DNA of 64,000 nt from Clarkia xantiana subsp. parviflora (taxonomy: Eukaryota; Streptophyta; Magnoliopsida; Myrtales; Onagraceae), in contig JAPTYO010000012.1 in assembly GCA_036873135.1 (NCBI GenBank), positions 8,130,090-8,194,089 on the forward strand. The letters run 5' to 3'. The position numbers and the translations under genes were made by a program. This document shows positions 44,374-55,895 of this stretch, piece by piece (the stretch's first letter is position 1; the number at the start of each line of letters is the position of its first letter). The notes beneath the pieces were generated by a model. That model was not told the origin of the DNA. It was given only the letters and a program-made list of their open reading frames with translations, and searched no databases.

Positions 44374-44836
44374 GTACTTTTCATACCACATGTTTGCACG
44401 AAATCCACTGTTCATACAATATGTTTTTTTTGTACCAAATTGGTACCAACAGTTTCCATTTTTTACCGTTTTCATACCTCCGTTAGTGTTCCGTTAAATG
44501 GCATGTGCCATGCACGTTAGCAGCCCAAAACTTTCAATTTTGTTCAATTTAGTCCCTCTAATATATCCCTAACTTTTATTTTGTTCAATTTAGTCCTAAA
44601 ATTTCAAAATTGAACCCTTCACCCAAGTTGACCTAGCCGGACCTAGCCATGGGCTAGGTCCAACCTTGGGTCGGGGTCACCGGACCCAGGCGACCCTGAC
44701 CCAAGGTCGGACCTAGCCTAGGCCTAGATCCGACCCTGGGTTGGGGACCAAAGGCAACCCCGACCCAGGGTCAATTTGAGTGAAGGGTTGGTTTTGAAAT
44801 TTTAGGACTAAATTGAACAAAATAAAAGTTAGGGAT
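44374..44836. mobile_element. MULE-like fold-back element, right part missing
   Basis: Starts within the LINE with 'ggtacttttcataccacatg'-type sequence. It contains a long inverted repeat: 44566-44633 (tccctaacttttattttgtt...) and about 44769-44835 are reverse complements over about 68 bp, with a GC-rich centre of repeated 'gacctagcc' and 'gaccctggg' words. The outer sequence (44374-44565) should have a mirror copy on the right, but the Tat-3 LTR starts exactly where the mirrored part would continue (44837). The long terminal repeats suggest a Mutator-like or fold-back type. No transposase. Confidence 0.6.
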
Positions 44837-45442
44837 TGATGGATAAACACCCAACTGGACCACAATAAGGCTCAAACATGGTCGCCCCGCCGACCTCGAG
44901 GTAAGTCACTCTATTTTATAAGAGTAAGCGACACCCCGGTTAGAGGGACCGGACTTGTTGCTCAAAGCATTTGCTTTGAGCAACGTCTGGTTGCTAGCAA
45001 CCGGACTTGTCCGGTTGCCCAGAACCCGGACTAGTCCGGTGACGATAGGGTCGACGTGTACCGCGCGGTCCCCGACCCCCGGGTACCAATATCCGGGGCT
45101 CGCGTATACCCGATCACTCTCTTAATCTTTGTGTGGGCCCCACTCAAAATGTGGGCCCCTCCGGTGCCTGAATCCAAAACTCTATAAATAGGGGCCTAGG
45201 TCCTTCATTTACAACTTAATCTCGTATTGAGACACTGGAGCTCTGACTTCTCTCTACTTTATCTCTCTAGAATTATGTTCTTACTTTGGCATCAGAGAGG
45301 GTTCGCCAGAGACACCCCCCCCTCTCTGGCACTGCCCTTTGTGCAGGTCCACCAGGCACGGAGTTTGATTGATCGTAACATGAAGATTGTAGGAACGTGA
45401 CTCGACGCAAGGCCGCCAAGACCGGACGAGCTTGTTCCATCA
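44837..45442 (+). repeat. Tat-3 5' LTR, 606 bp
   Basis: Starts TGATGGATAAACACC, like the minus-strand start of the Tat-1 LTR (TGATGGACATAC), and ends CCATCA before the primer site. TATA box ctataaatagg at about 45181. Palindromes: gttgctcaaagc-attt-gctttgagcaac (about 44958-44985), ggttgctagcaacc and ccggactagtccgg just after. A purine/pyrimidine stretch (ctctctctac) follows the TATA box. Confidence 0.8.
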
Positions 45443-45459
45443 TTGGCGCCGTCAGCGGG
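45443..45459 (+). promoter_or_regulatory. Tat-3 primer-binding site
   Basis: ttggcgccgtcagcggg directly follows the LTR and differs from the Tat-1 site at one base. Confidence 0.85.
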
Positions 45460-45492
45460 ATTTGAACAAAAAGCCGTTGATAAGATACCCAA

Positions 45493-46053
45493 GTGCCTGC
45501 CGCAATTTTCATGCATGGAGGGTTCAGTGCAACAGGTGAGTCGTCCAGTACACGCGATGACTGCGCCTCACAGATAGAATATGACATGATAGAAGCCGTG
45601 GATGCATCGCAATTGTTGGATGGCGTAACTCAGTTTTCCAAAGAAAATATGCAGTATACGATGCACCCACATACAAATGTGTTGGTCACCAAGACAAGGA
45701 TAGGTAACGAACCTCCTCCCGAGGATTCGAGACTACCACATCATCCAAGTAACAAGGTACAAAGGGTAGTAAGGCCAGTAGTGGAACCACATATACCAGC
45801 CCCGCATGAAGTGCCACCGGTGCCTGCTTCTAAAGAGGTACCACCCGTCCATGAGACGCAACAGGAACCGCCAGTTCCTAATGCTCAACAGATACCTTCG
45901 GTGTCGATACCACAAGAAGATTCGTATGATGCATCTACGCTGTCGATACGACGCCATCCGAGTAAGAGCATTGCAACTAGTGCTACCTCGCATCCTAGGA
46001 GGACCTACCATAGGAACCACCCTCAATGCTTTCCTTATGGCATGCCACCTTAA
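45493..46053 (+). pseudogene. Tat-3 remnant of the pre-protease region
   Basis: A 186-codon open frame. Its start contains FMHGGFSATGESSSTRD, matching TIHGGFSAGGETSYARE at the start of Tat-1 pol. A little further QFSKENMQYTMHPHTNVLV matches GFSAKDKEHITFPHNDALV. The protease catalytic box that should follow is missing. The frame continues as a Pro/Glu/Val-rich segment (APHEVPPVPASKEVPPV). It shows that Tat-3 lost gag at the same point as Tat-1 and then lost the rest of pol. It may be a non-functional leftover. Confidence 0.6.
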
Positions 46054-49000
46054 GATCAACCATTCAGGATGACCGGCAACACAATCCCATCAAATTTTAT
46101 GCCAATGTTCAATGGGAATACATACGCCGCATCAAGAAAACCGATGTTCTCCCAAGGTGAACCTCCAGTAATAGAGGATCTATGTCAGCTATATATGAAT
46201 TGATAGCATTCCCCGAGGCAAGGAGAGCTAGATGATACGGACCACTACTAGTGGCTCCGACTGACCAAGCACCCACCAAGGGGCATTCCAAGAAGAGCTC
46301 AAAGTGAGGGACATCGTCATGACAACTTGACGAGGAAACCGCCTACTCATGATACAGAGCGACAGGTCCCAACCCCTCGTGTAAGACAACCCTTGGTACA
46401 CCTCTCCCAGTGACAACAAAGGGACATGACAAGAATTTAAGCTTGGAACTCATGGAGTGCCACACTATGTTACCACATCCCTACTACAACGGGGAGACTT
46501 ATGGACAGGCGCTGTGGAGTGAGATCACACATAGCATGTACGGAGGATATACCTCCATATAGTCCGCCTTGGCAAGGATGCGACCTTATATTACTCAAGA
46601 GGGAAGGAATACGCACAATCTAATGAAGGAAGACAGTTACATTACGAAGGAAGCAGGGGATATCAACACCCCCACACCAATATCCTTCCAATAGCCTCTT
46701 ATTTAATTTAACCGCATATCAATTCAACTCCCTGAAAATGGTAGATATTCGATACTTGATACTATCTTGTTTTTCAAGAATGACCCTGCCAGATGTCTTC
46801 GGACTCCGCATTAATATATATATGTATATATATAACACATGTCAACTACTAGAAGAGTCCATCAAAAACGCCGTCGCCGACCAAGAGAGTCTTCGCCTAG
46901 GCTACACACCACTGACAAACAAAAGCGCCGTTACCGATCAAAACATCGTCGCCGACAAAATGTCTTGTTCAAGCATGTTTAATTGGCACTACAGCCAGGT
47001 CAACCTCCTCAAAGGAACGTGTGAGGAACATATGGCTCATTCCTAAACAACACCTATAAGGTCACGCCTCCGGGAAAAGATCACTAAGAGTGAAGGTCAC
47101 AAAGGACCAACCATTCGCTACAACCCTCCGCTAAATGTCTTAGCGTCATGTTTTGCTAGAAGAAACCATCTCACATTGATATGCAAGGGGGGCACCACCC
47201 AAGTGACAATGTGCCTTCCTCGTGAAACAAAGAGATTACCTGTAAGCATAAGAAGGAGCAACCACGAGAATATCTCTTCACAAGATTGCGTATACCATAC
47301 TACATGGACAACACCCACTCTCTTGGGCAAACGTCCCCAACTCACCTATATGATATCAAAAAGCAGTCAGTAGGTACGATTGCACCTGGTAGCTCATCCT
47401 AAGTAAGGGAACACACTCCTATTAAGGATTCTACAAGGCCACGAGCCTAGCAGTGAGAGGAGGACATCATGGTCATCCGTGAATGGAAGGAGTTCAGCAG
47501 ACATCCTCCATGCCCATTTATTGACAATACTAGGAAAGAGTCCGGCATACCTAATACCAGGGGACCTCCTACTGATAGGAACGTGAATATTCAAGATAGC
47601 GCCCTCAAGATTAGGCGCTCACCTCTACCAAGTGCGACGCATTTGGGTGGTCATGGACACTCCTTCGCCCTCTCACATGGAAGAAAGGAAACCAAGGATA
47701 CAAGTCCTAACAGAGCATGCGACGATAGAATAATCCCGCCATTGACGTCATGCACCAAGCACTGAATGAATGACAGCTATTACAAAAGAAGAAGGGGGAG
47801 AACCCCATCACTCCAACATCCATTATCATTGTGTGCATACACAACATGAATACAACTCTCAAAAAGACCGAAGGAAGGGCTATGGCTACTACGGGGGCAA
47901 CCCCCTGTTCATAACAATAGGGGGATAGGGGTTAAAACGATAACCCTCCAGAGCCTTGGAGAATTCTCTAAGGAAGAGTTGAGACGTATTGATCTCGCCA
48001 AGTATCACTGGTTAAAGGGAAAAAGGAGGAAATTAAGTTACAAGCCCTCTTCAAGAGCGAGCACCGCTACTCAGCTCAATAGGAAGAAATGTTTGAAACC
48101 CCAGAAACATATATGTTGAAAAAAAAAACTGCAGCGTGCCAACCCTCATATCAAGGGGGAAGGCAGCGACACATAGCAATAAACATTATACTCGCATAGT
48201 AGGAGAATATATATGAGAGTTGACACAGATCAAGAGATCTCAACAACAATCTTTAAGCGAATATGAATAGCACAAAGTCGGTGGTACTACACCAAACTGA
48301 CTTTTACAATGAGTCAATTGAAGAAACAGGATCCAATGATGAAAGGGGAGAAGTCTCCATTACCCACCCCCCAACCCCCTCAAGAGTACATCCAAAAATG
48401 GTTTACTCAGAAACGTGATTAACACGAACAAGTATAGATAAAGGAAAGGTGCCGCAAGAGACACTTATCGTGCCAAAACAAACAATCATAATCGAGCAAA
48501 CATACGAAGAAGGAGCCCAAGACCAAACAAGGAAAGCTTAAGTGGATTATCATTCATAGGGCACAAAGCACGGTGCGACTACCGAGCAATTAGGGGGGCG
48601 CCACATGAACAAATGCCCGGAACTCCACCAAGAGATAGACAAAGACGTTGGGTGTACGATAGTGTTTGGCCACATAAGTCCATGATACTACACCTTCCAA
48701 AAGGAAGGCACAAAAAGAGAATAACAACGGTAACCTTCCGTACGATCCGCCCAGGGTTGGCGACAACAAGAATCGCTCTTGACAAAGCGACCTTCACAGT
48801 GGGAATATATCCAGGTAATAAGCACTTTTCCACGGGAAAACCCAGGTAAGGGATAACACACCTATGAGAAAAGCAATGTGAATAGAGCAGACTACGCGAA
48901 CCAAGGATCCAGTTCGCATAGTCTGATCTCGTCGAATTGAATCTAATGAGAACGGGACGAACTAATTGAACCCAGTACAAGGATCAAATAGTTCAGCCCA

Positions 49001-49619
49001 ATCACATTGATAAACTAGTCCAAATGGACAATATAGTGGACAAGATAGTCCTACATGAAGATACATAATCACATAGTATGTTTTAGCTAACATCTTGATT
49101 CAATGTCAAAGAACTTGCAAAAGACTTGCAGGTAACAATACACGTCCGACTTCAGGAACAACACCAAGTACGGGCAATGTTATATGGATAGGCAAGTCTT
49201 ACAACGACCTCTGAACTATACCAATTATCTAATGGTCGGACGCGACCTATTAAGCGCAACTCATACATTACTTTGGTAAAATCACCAAGTAGTAGCAACC
49301 TTATGAAGATGAGCAAGTTCGTCAAGTGACCTCTGATTTACGACGACTATATAAAGGGAAGACCATGTCGTATCTCTTACACACTCTACTATGGAAAAAC
49401 ACCAAGTATTGATATCTATAAAACCGCGCGTGCGTCCATCAAGGTTACATACAACCTCCAAGCTGTCCTGGGTTGATCACCCAGCAGTGTTATTCAAGCA
49501 TCATGGTTGGAATTACTACCAATTCCATGATAGTTTTGCCTTAGGGAACTACTTAAGGCGTCGCACTTGGAACCAACACCAAGGTTGCGATCGCTGTACC
49601 TTAGGGTACTGATCACCCA
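46054..49619 (+). other. Tat-3 internal region, non-coding
   Basis: No credible protein frames. Around 48560-48740 it shares blocks with Tat-2 in reverse complement ('ggtgcgactaccgagcaatt', 'ctaccttcc'-type phrases). Repeated 'aacaccaag' phrases occur at 49160-49590. Confidence 0.5.
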
Positions 49620-49960
49620 GCAGTGTTATCCGAGCAAGTAACGTCTTGCCTCAACGCTATCTTGAGTCATCAAGTAAAGCGGTAAAGTGAAATCACGAGT
49701 CGCGTCTCGCCATAACGCTATCTCAAGGCACTGAGTAAGTGGGTTAAAACGTACCAAATTATGCAAGTAACGTCTTTCCATAACACTATCCTGAGGCATC
49801 AGGCAAGTGGTAAAAACGCAACAAATTAAGCAAGTAGCGTCTTGCCAACAACGCTATCTCGAGGCATCAAATACGCGGTCACAAAACGTGTCAACACAGA
49901 GCAAGTAGCGTCTTGCAAGCAATGCTATGTCGAGGCATCGACAAGGAAGTGGTCTTCGTC
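49620..49960 (+). repeat. Tandem repeat of about 70-80 bp, four to five units
   Basis: Units contain 'caagtagcgtcttgcc', 'aacgctatctcgaggcatca' and 'aaaacgtaccaaatta' variants. This is the reverse complement of the array at 38641-39290, in keeping with the opposite orientation of Tat-2 and Tat-3. Confidence 0.8.
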
Positions 49961-50370
49961 AAGTATAGATAACATCTCAAAACAACGCCATACCTTGGTA
50001 GCAACCAAGAGGGGCATGTGTGAGTTTGATAATACAGGTATCATTGGTAATGAATGTGATGTACGTCAAGTCTGGCACTCCACCTACACGACAAGATAAA
50101 TAGCGTCCTAAGAATAAGGAAGCATATCATATTCGCGATACATGCGTATTACAATGCTAAGTCCGGAATACAACCGGTATGGTGTTAACAACCTCAAGAA
50201 CAAAAGGTTACAACAGGAAGTGTAAACATACACAACCCTAAGACTATATCTATAACATCACAACAGAACACATGAAAATTATGATATAATAACAACAAAC
50301 AAGGTACATCCATAATCTGCGATAAGCGTCTTTCATGAGGACGCGCAGGAAACTGTCTCGTCTGTGAGGC

Positions 50371-50741
50371 CTACTCCCATTCTGGTTCCTGGATGAAAAG
50401 AACATTTTGAGGCCTAGGTCGCTTATCTCCTGCCAACTGACGAATATGAGGGCAGTCAGTCTCCATGGGTTCCTTTCCGGCTCGACGACGACGTAGTCCA
50501 ACCCCCAGATTTGAGTCCACCACGCTTCTAACATGTTCCTTATCCGGCATCGAGGTCACCGGCGGGAGAGCATCCATGAACAAGTCATCCAAGGTCCCCA
50601 AAGTTTCCTTCCTCCTCGCTCTATGATTACCAAAGGTTCGCCAACCGAATCCTGAAAATCACCCGACACTAGAGCTTCACCAGTCTGATGGATTGGTTGA
50701 TGGGTGAAGGTACTCCTCCCATGCAACCTCTTGTTCTGCAT
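50371..50741 (-). pseudogene. Possible Tat-3 antisense-gene remnant
   Basis: Minus-strand open pieces (SGDFQDSVGEPLVII, then after a frameshift LGTLDDLFMDALPPV and EHVRSVVDSNLGVGLRRRR) look coding in composition and lie where the antisense gene of a Tat element should be. I could not align them to the Tat-1 protein, so identity is a guess from position. They could instead belong to the adjoining LINE tail. Confidence 0.25.
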
Positions 50742-50769
50742 GTGAAAAAAATTCCCCAGTGTGGTCTCC

Positions 50770-51262
50770 GGTTAAAAAAATTGAGGTGGAGGTGGGCCAA
50801 AAGCCAATTGGACGAAGCGAGCCCCCTGGAAGTTTGGGTCGACAATAGGAGACCAGGCCCAAGTTAATGTAACATTTACACTTTTCCTTCTACAATTGGA
50901 GTCGGACTCCACGATAACGTGGTGCCAGCCATGTATAATAGCAAGATCAATCCCTTTCTCCACAACCTTCATCTCGAGTTGTAGTATTTCTTGACCCCGC
51001 ATATATTGATTGAAACCACCCATGATAGCACCAAATTCGTTAGAGGCAATCAGTGCTTCTAGTACCAATCAATGCTTTTAGACTCGTACGACGCATCACC
51101 GTTGATTTTCATCACGCCCGGGGGTGGCGGTTTCCACTTGCAAACCACGAATTCGGCTTCTTGGTATCCCAGACCCGCACGATGATTCCCGGCTAGCGAT
51201 CCGGCCCAGTATTCATTGTGGTCCCGCATCGTCTTCTCCAACGTAGCGATGGGGTTTGGGGC
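50770..51262 (-). pseudogene. LINE-2 RNase H tail, 3' part
   Basis: Minus-strand fragment of an L1-type ORF2 C-terminus. PNPIATLEKTMRDHNEYW is followed by VVCKWKPPPPGVMKINGDAS (the usual RNase H entry with its first Asp), then, after a shift, LEALIASNEFGAIMGG, LQLEMKVVEKGIDLAI and VIVESDSN. Joining it to 56332 across copia-C, minus one copy of the target duplication, restores reading (MHTREAPNPIATLEK). The left end, without a clear poly(A) tract, borders Tat-3 sequence. Confidence 0.8.
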
Positions 51263-51661
51263 TGAAAGGATTTTAATGCTGTCAAAGAAGAACACCTGCT
51301 GTTACTGTTGCTGCGCTGCGTTTTTGCTATTTCAAAACCGGTCAGACCGTTTTTAGCAAACCGGTTCACTTAATCAGACCGGTCCAATTAGGCTTTATCT
51401 TTTTAGCTGATTTGTTCTGCACGTTTTATTCACTGCAGATTTTCTTCACATATTTATTGCTGATTTTTAGCTAGTTAGTGGGTAGTGGAGTTAGTGCTTA
51501 AGGGTTAGTTTCTGTTGCAATTTTCATCTATTTAAAGTTGTAATTTCCGTGATAGTTATAAAAAGAGACGCAACAATTTTCCTTTATTTTGTTCTTCAAG
51601 TTCTTATTTTGTTCATCCAATTTCTGTGAGTTTGATCAATTCTCAGTCCCAAATCTTTACA
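51263..51661 (+). repeat. copia-C 5' LTR
   Basis: TGAAAGGATTTTAATG to TCTTTACA. TATA-like box gttataaaaaga at about 51556. Contains ccggtcagaccg and accggtccaatt words. Confidence 0.93.
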
Positions 51662-51663
51662 AT

Positions 51664-51676
51664 TGGTATCAGAGCC
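51664..51676 (+). promoter_or_regulatory. copia-C primer-binding site
   Basis: tggtatcagagcc, two bases after the LTR; methionyl-tRNA type. Confidence 0.92.
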
Positions 51677-51705
51677 TAAGGTTCAATGTCCAACCTCGAT
51701 TAATC

Positions 51706-54700
51706 ATGTCTGAGCCTGTATTCACTGGTTTAGCAATACCCAAATACGAAGGCAATTACGATTACTGGAGCTTGGTGATGGAAAATCTGCTCAGAACAAA
51801 GGAGTACTGGGACGTGGTGGAGAATGGTATTGGAGAAGAAGGGCCAGATGCAGCAGCATACAAGGCCAGGAAGCTCACAGACATGAAGGCGAAGAACATA
51901 CTCTTTCAGTCAATTGATTGGGTGACTTTGGAAGGAATTCTTTGCAAAGACTCCTCCAAAGATATATGGGACTCAATGAGGAAGAAGGGAACCGAAACTG
52001 CACGAGTGAAAAAGGCTCACCTGCAGGCTCTCAAGAAGGAGTTTGAGCTACTCCAGATGAAGGAAGGAGATAAAGTATCAGCTTACTGCTCTAAAGTGTT
52101 AGAAATTTGCAATAAAATGAGGTTTTATGGTAAGCCCATGCCTGACACTGAAATAGTTGAAAAATTCCTGAGATCTCTGAGTTATAGATTTGAGTATATT
52201 GTATGTGCTATTGAAGAATCAAAGGACATAGATACACTGACCTTTGACGAGCTACAAAGCTCTCTGATTGTTCATGAGCAGAAAATGCACAGCAGTGCAA
52301 ATAGAGAAGAACAGGCTCTCAAATCAGTGCAGAGTTTTGAAGGATCAAATTTCAGAGGAAGGAACCACTTTCGTGGCAAGAAAAGTCATGGAAGAGGCTA
52401 TGGAAGAGGAACCCACAGAGGCACTGATGAAGATGACCACAAAGAAAGAGGGAGTAGCAGCTCTCATGCAAGGGGTGGTGGTTATCAACGAGGCAGAGGA
52501 AGAAGAAGCTTCAACAAGGCTGAAGTTGAGTGTTTCAGATGCCACAAGTTTGGGCACTATAAGGCAGATTGCTGGGCAAAATTACCAGAATATAGACAAG
52601 AGAAGTCTAATTATGAAGAGATTGCTGAAGGTGAAGTTCTCTACATGGCCATCGAGAAGAATCAAAATCAAACATCAGCAGATGTTTGGTTTCTTGATAC
52701 AGGCTGCAGCAACCACATGTGTGGAACCAAGAAGGCATTTGTACGACTTGATGAGAGCTACAAGTCAAGTTTAGCTTTTGGAGACAACTCATCAACTCAA
52801 GTCAAAGGAAGATGAGACATTAGATTGAAATCATTAAATGGTTTTGTTGAGACCATATCTAATGTTTTGTTTGTTCCAAATTTAAAAACTAATCTTCTGA
52901 GTGTAGGTCAGCTCATGCAGAAGGGTTACTCAATTTTTTTTGGGAAAGATAAGTGTCAGATCCATGAAGAGAATAAGGGATCGATCCTTGAGATTCAAAT
53001 GAACCAGAATAGACTATTCCCTCTAGAGATCAAATCTCTTGAGATTAGTCTAGCAGCCGAGGAGAAGAGAGACGAAGAGGCAAAGTTGTGGCATTAGAGA
53101 TATGGTCATTTGAACTACAAGGGACTCAACACTCTCCACAAGATAGGAATGGTGGAAGGGCTTCCTCAAATCAAGATTCAACATGAGCTATGTGAAGGAT
53201 GTGTTCTTGGGAAGCATGAGAAGAGTGAATTTTCAAAAGACAAAGCTTGGAGGGCCACAAAACAACTGCAGTTTGTTCATTCAGATTTATGTGGACCTAT
53301 CTTTCCAGCTTCAAATGGGGGTAAGAAATGTTTTATCACAGTTATCGATGATTTTACTCGAAAATGATGGGTTTCAATTCTGAGTGAAAAATCTGAAGCA
53401 TTTAGAATCTTTAGAGTTTTTAAAGCTGCTGTAGAGAAAAGCTCGGGATATCAAATCAAGTGTCTCAGGACTGACAGAGGGGAAGAGTTTTGCTCAAACG
53501 ATTTTGAAGATTATCTTAAAGACAATGGAATTGAGATTCAGTGGACAACTCCATTCACTCCTCAGCAAAACGGAGTTGCTGAAAGAAAGAACAAGACTGT
53601 CATGAATATGGTTAGGAGCATTCTTAATACACGGAGTGTACCTAAGAAGTTCTGGCATGAGGCAGTAATTTGGAGCTTTCATGTGCTCAATAGGTGCCCC
53701 ACATTTGCTGTTCGAGATATGACTCCCCAAGAATCTTGGACAGGTTTGAAACCCTCAGTAAGTCATTTAAAGGTATTTGGTTGTATATCTTATGCTAAGA
53801 TACCTGATGAGAATAGGAGAAAAATAGAAGATAAATCTCTCAAATGTGTGTTTTTAGGGCTTAGTGATGTTTCAAAAGCATAAAGGCTCTATAACCCCAT
53901 CTCTAGAAAAGTCATTATAAGCAGGAATGTCAAGTTTGCAGAAGACAAGTCCTGGGATTGGGGAGGGGTCACAGGTAGAAGAGATCCCCTAATTGTTGAA
54001 GGAGAAGAAGTTGGAGGAGAAGATGATCTCCCAGTTGGATCTGATGAAGATGGAGATGAAGAAAATACAGGAGGAGGAAACCAGCTTCAGATAGAAGATG
54101 AGCAGCAAGCTCAAGAAAACCACCAGCAAGAAGAAGAAGAAAAAGAGCTGGTAGACTATGAGGGTTCGCCAACAACAGTTGGTAATGACTCTGAACCTGA
54201 AGAGGAATGGCACAACAACCCAGACCAATCAAGAAGCCCAGATACTTCGATGATTATGAGGTTAGTGGTGTTGAACTTAGAAGAAATGATCCTGATTTTA
54301 TAGCTCATTTCTGTCTATTTTCTGATTGTGATCCCCTTACTTATTAGTCAGCTAGCAAAAATGATAAATGGAGGAGAGCTATGCAAGTATAAATTGACTC
54401 AATAGAAAGAAATCAAACCTGGAAATTAGTTAGTTTACCTAAGGGTCATGAAACCATAGGTGTCAAGTGGGTGTTTAAGACTAAACTAAAAGAAAATTGA
54501 GAAGTAGATAAGTATAAAGCTAGGTTAGTAGCTAAAGGCTATAAACAAGCTTATGGGATAGATTATACTGAAGTATTTGCCCCAGTAGCAAAGTTAGATA
54601 CAATTAGGATTATTCTACCCTTAGCAGCTCAGCATGGCTGGGTACTCTATCAGTTAGATGTTAAGTCTGCTTTTCTCCATGGTAAGTTAGAAGATGAGGT

Positions 54701-55858
54701 CTTTGTAGATCAACCACCAGGTTTTGAGATCAAAGGGAAAGAAAATCTAGTTTATAAACTGAATAAAACCCTTTATGGATAAAAACTATCCCCTAGAGCT
54801 TGGTACAGTAGGTTAGAATCTTATCTACTGAGAGAAGGTTTTGAAAAGAGCCCTTATGAACACACATTGTTTATAAAAACTAGAAACAACAGTTTCTTAG
54901 TTGTTTGTGTGTATGTTGATGACCTTATTTACACAGGTAACTGTCCTAAAATGCATTTAGAATTCAAAGAAATGATGATGAAGGAATTTGAAATGTCAGA
55001 TTTAGGTAAGTTACATTATTTCTTAGGGCTTGAAATCAAACAGGGGGCTAGTGGGGTTAGTGTGTGTCAGAAGAAGTATGTTAGGGATGTGCTTAAGAGG
55101 TTTAAGTTTCAGAATTGCAATTCTGTAAGCACACCTATTGAAGTAGGACTTAAACCCACCAAAGAAGGAGCAGGTAAAGAAGTTGACAAAACCTTTTATA
55201 AGCAACTCACAGGCAGTCTAATGTACCTGACAGCTACAAGGCCTGATATACAGTTTGCAGTGAGTTTGGTGCCTAGGTTTATGGAGAACCCAACTGAGTT
55301 CACCTACATGTTATCAAAAGAGTAATGAGATACCTGCAAGGAACTAAAGATTATGGTCTCTTGTACAAGAAGAGTTCTAATTCCAAGTTAGTTGGTTATA
55401 CTGACAGTGATTTTGCAGGAGATCCTAATGATCAAAGGAGCACCTCTTGGTTTGCTCTAATGCTGAGTGAAGCTGTAGTGTCATGGTCCTCGAAGAAGCA
55501 ACCCATCGTGACACTTTCCAGCACTGAGGCAGAATTTGTAGCAGCCACTTCATGTACTTGCCAAATTCTATGGGTGAGAAGAATCCTAGAAGATTCGAAG
55601 GAGAAGCAAAATGAAGGAACAAGAATCCGGTGTGACAATGATTCAACAATCAAGTTGTCGTCAAGAAATCCAGTCTTTTATGGGCGCAACAAACATATTG
55701 ATGTGAAGTATTTCTTCTTAAGAGATTTGGTGAAGAATTGAGAAGTTGAGCTTGATTTCTGCAAGAGTGAAGAGAAGATTGCAGATTCTTACCAAATGAT
55801 TGAAAACTTCGTCTTTTGAGTATCTTCGTGGAAGATTAGGTGTTTGCAACATTCTTTA
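51706..55858 (+). pseudogene. copia-C gag-pol
   Basis: Starts at ATG 51706 (MSEPVFTGLAIPKYEGN). Gag of the UBN2 type (residues 1 to about 230), then an RG-rich basic stretch, then a perfect zinc knuckle CFRCHKFGHYKADC (52530-52572) and protease WFLDTGCSNHM. The first stop (TGA, 52813) is followed in the same frame by GAG-pre-integrase (RYGHLNYKGL, CEGCVLGKH), then integrase with FVHSDLCGPI, CLRTDRGEEF and TPQQNGVAERKN. Further stops are at 53095, 53365 and 53881. After a shift near 54210 come RT ([49 protein letters not shown] at 54908-54935). After another near 55310 comes RNase H (YTDSDFAGDPNDQRST, STEAEFVAATS, NKHIDVKYFFLRD). Motif residues are intact, so decay is moderate. Confidence 0.93.
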
Positions 55859-55895
55859 ATCTAACACTAGCAAGTGTATAGATTAAGGGAGAGAT

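Larger units (their letters stand above)
44837..50770 (+). mobile_element. Tat-3: gag-less, pol-deleted Tat derivative
   Basis: Plus-oriented. The 5' LTR (44837-45442) and primer site are followed within about 80 nt by a remnant of the protease leader (45493-46053). Then comes about 3.5 kb of non-coding DNA, a tandem array shared with Tat-2 (49620-49960) and possible minus-strand antisense-gene traces (50371-50741). No 3' LTR was found and the right boundary against LINE-2 is approximate. It faces Tat-2 head-to-head across 2.6 kb. Confidence 0.65.

Noticed and set aside
53969..54232. Leu-rich minus-strand frames
   Set aside because: They are the complement of the Glu-rich linker of copia-C pol.
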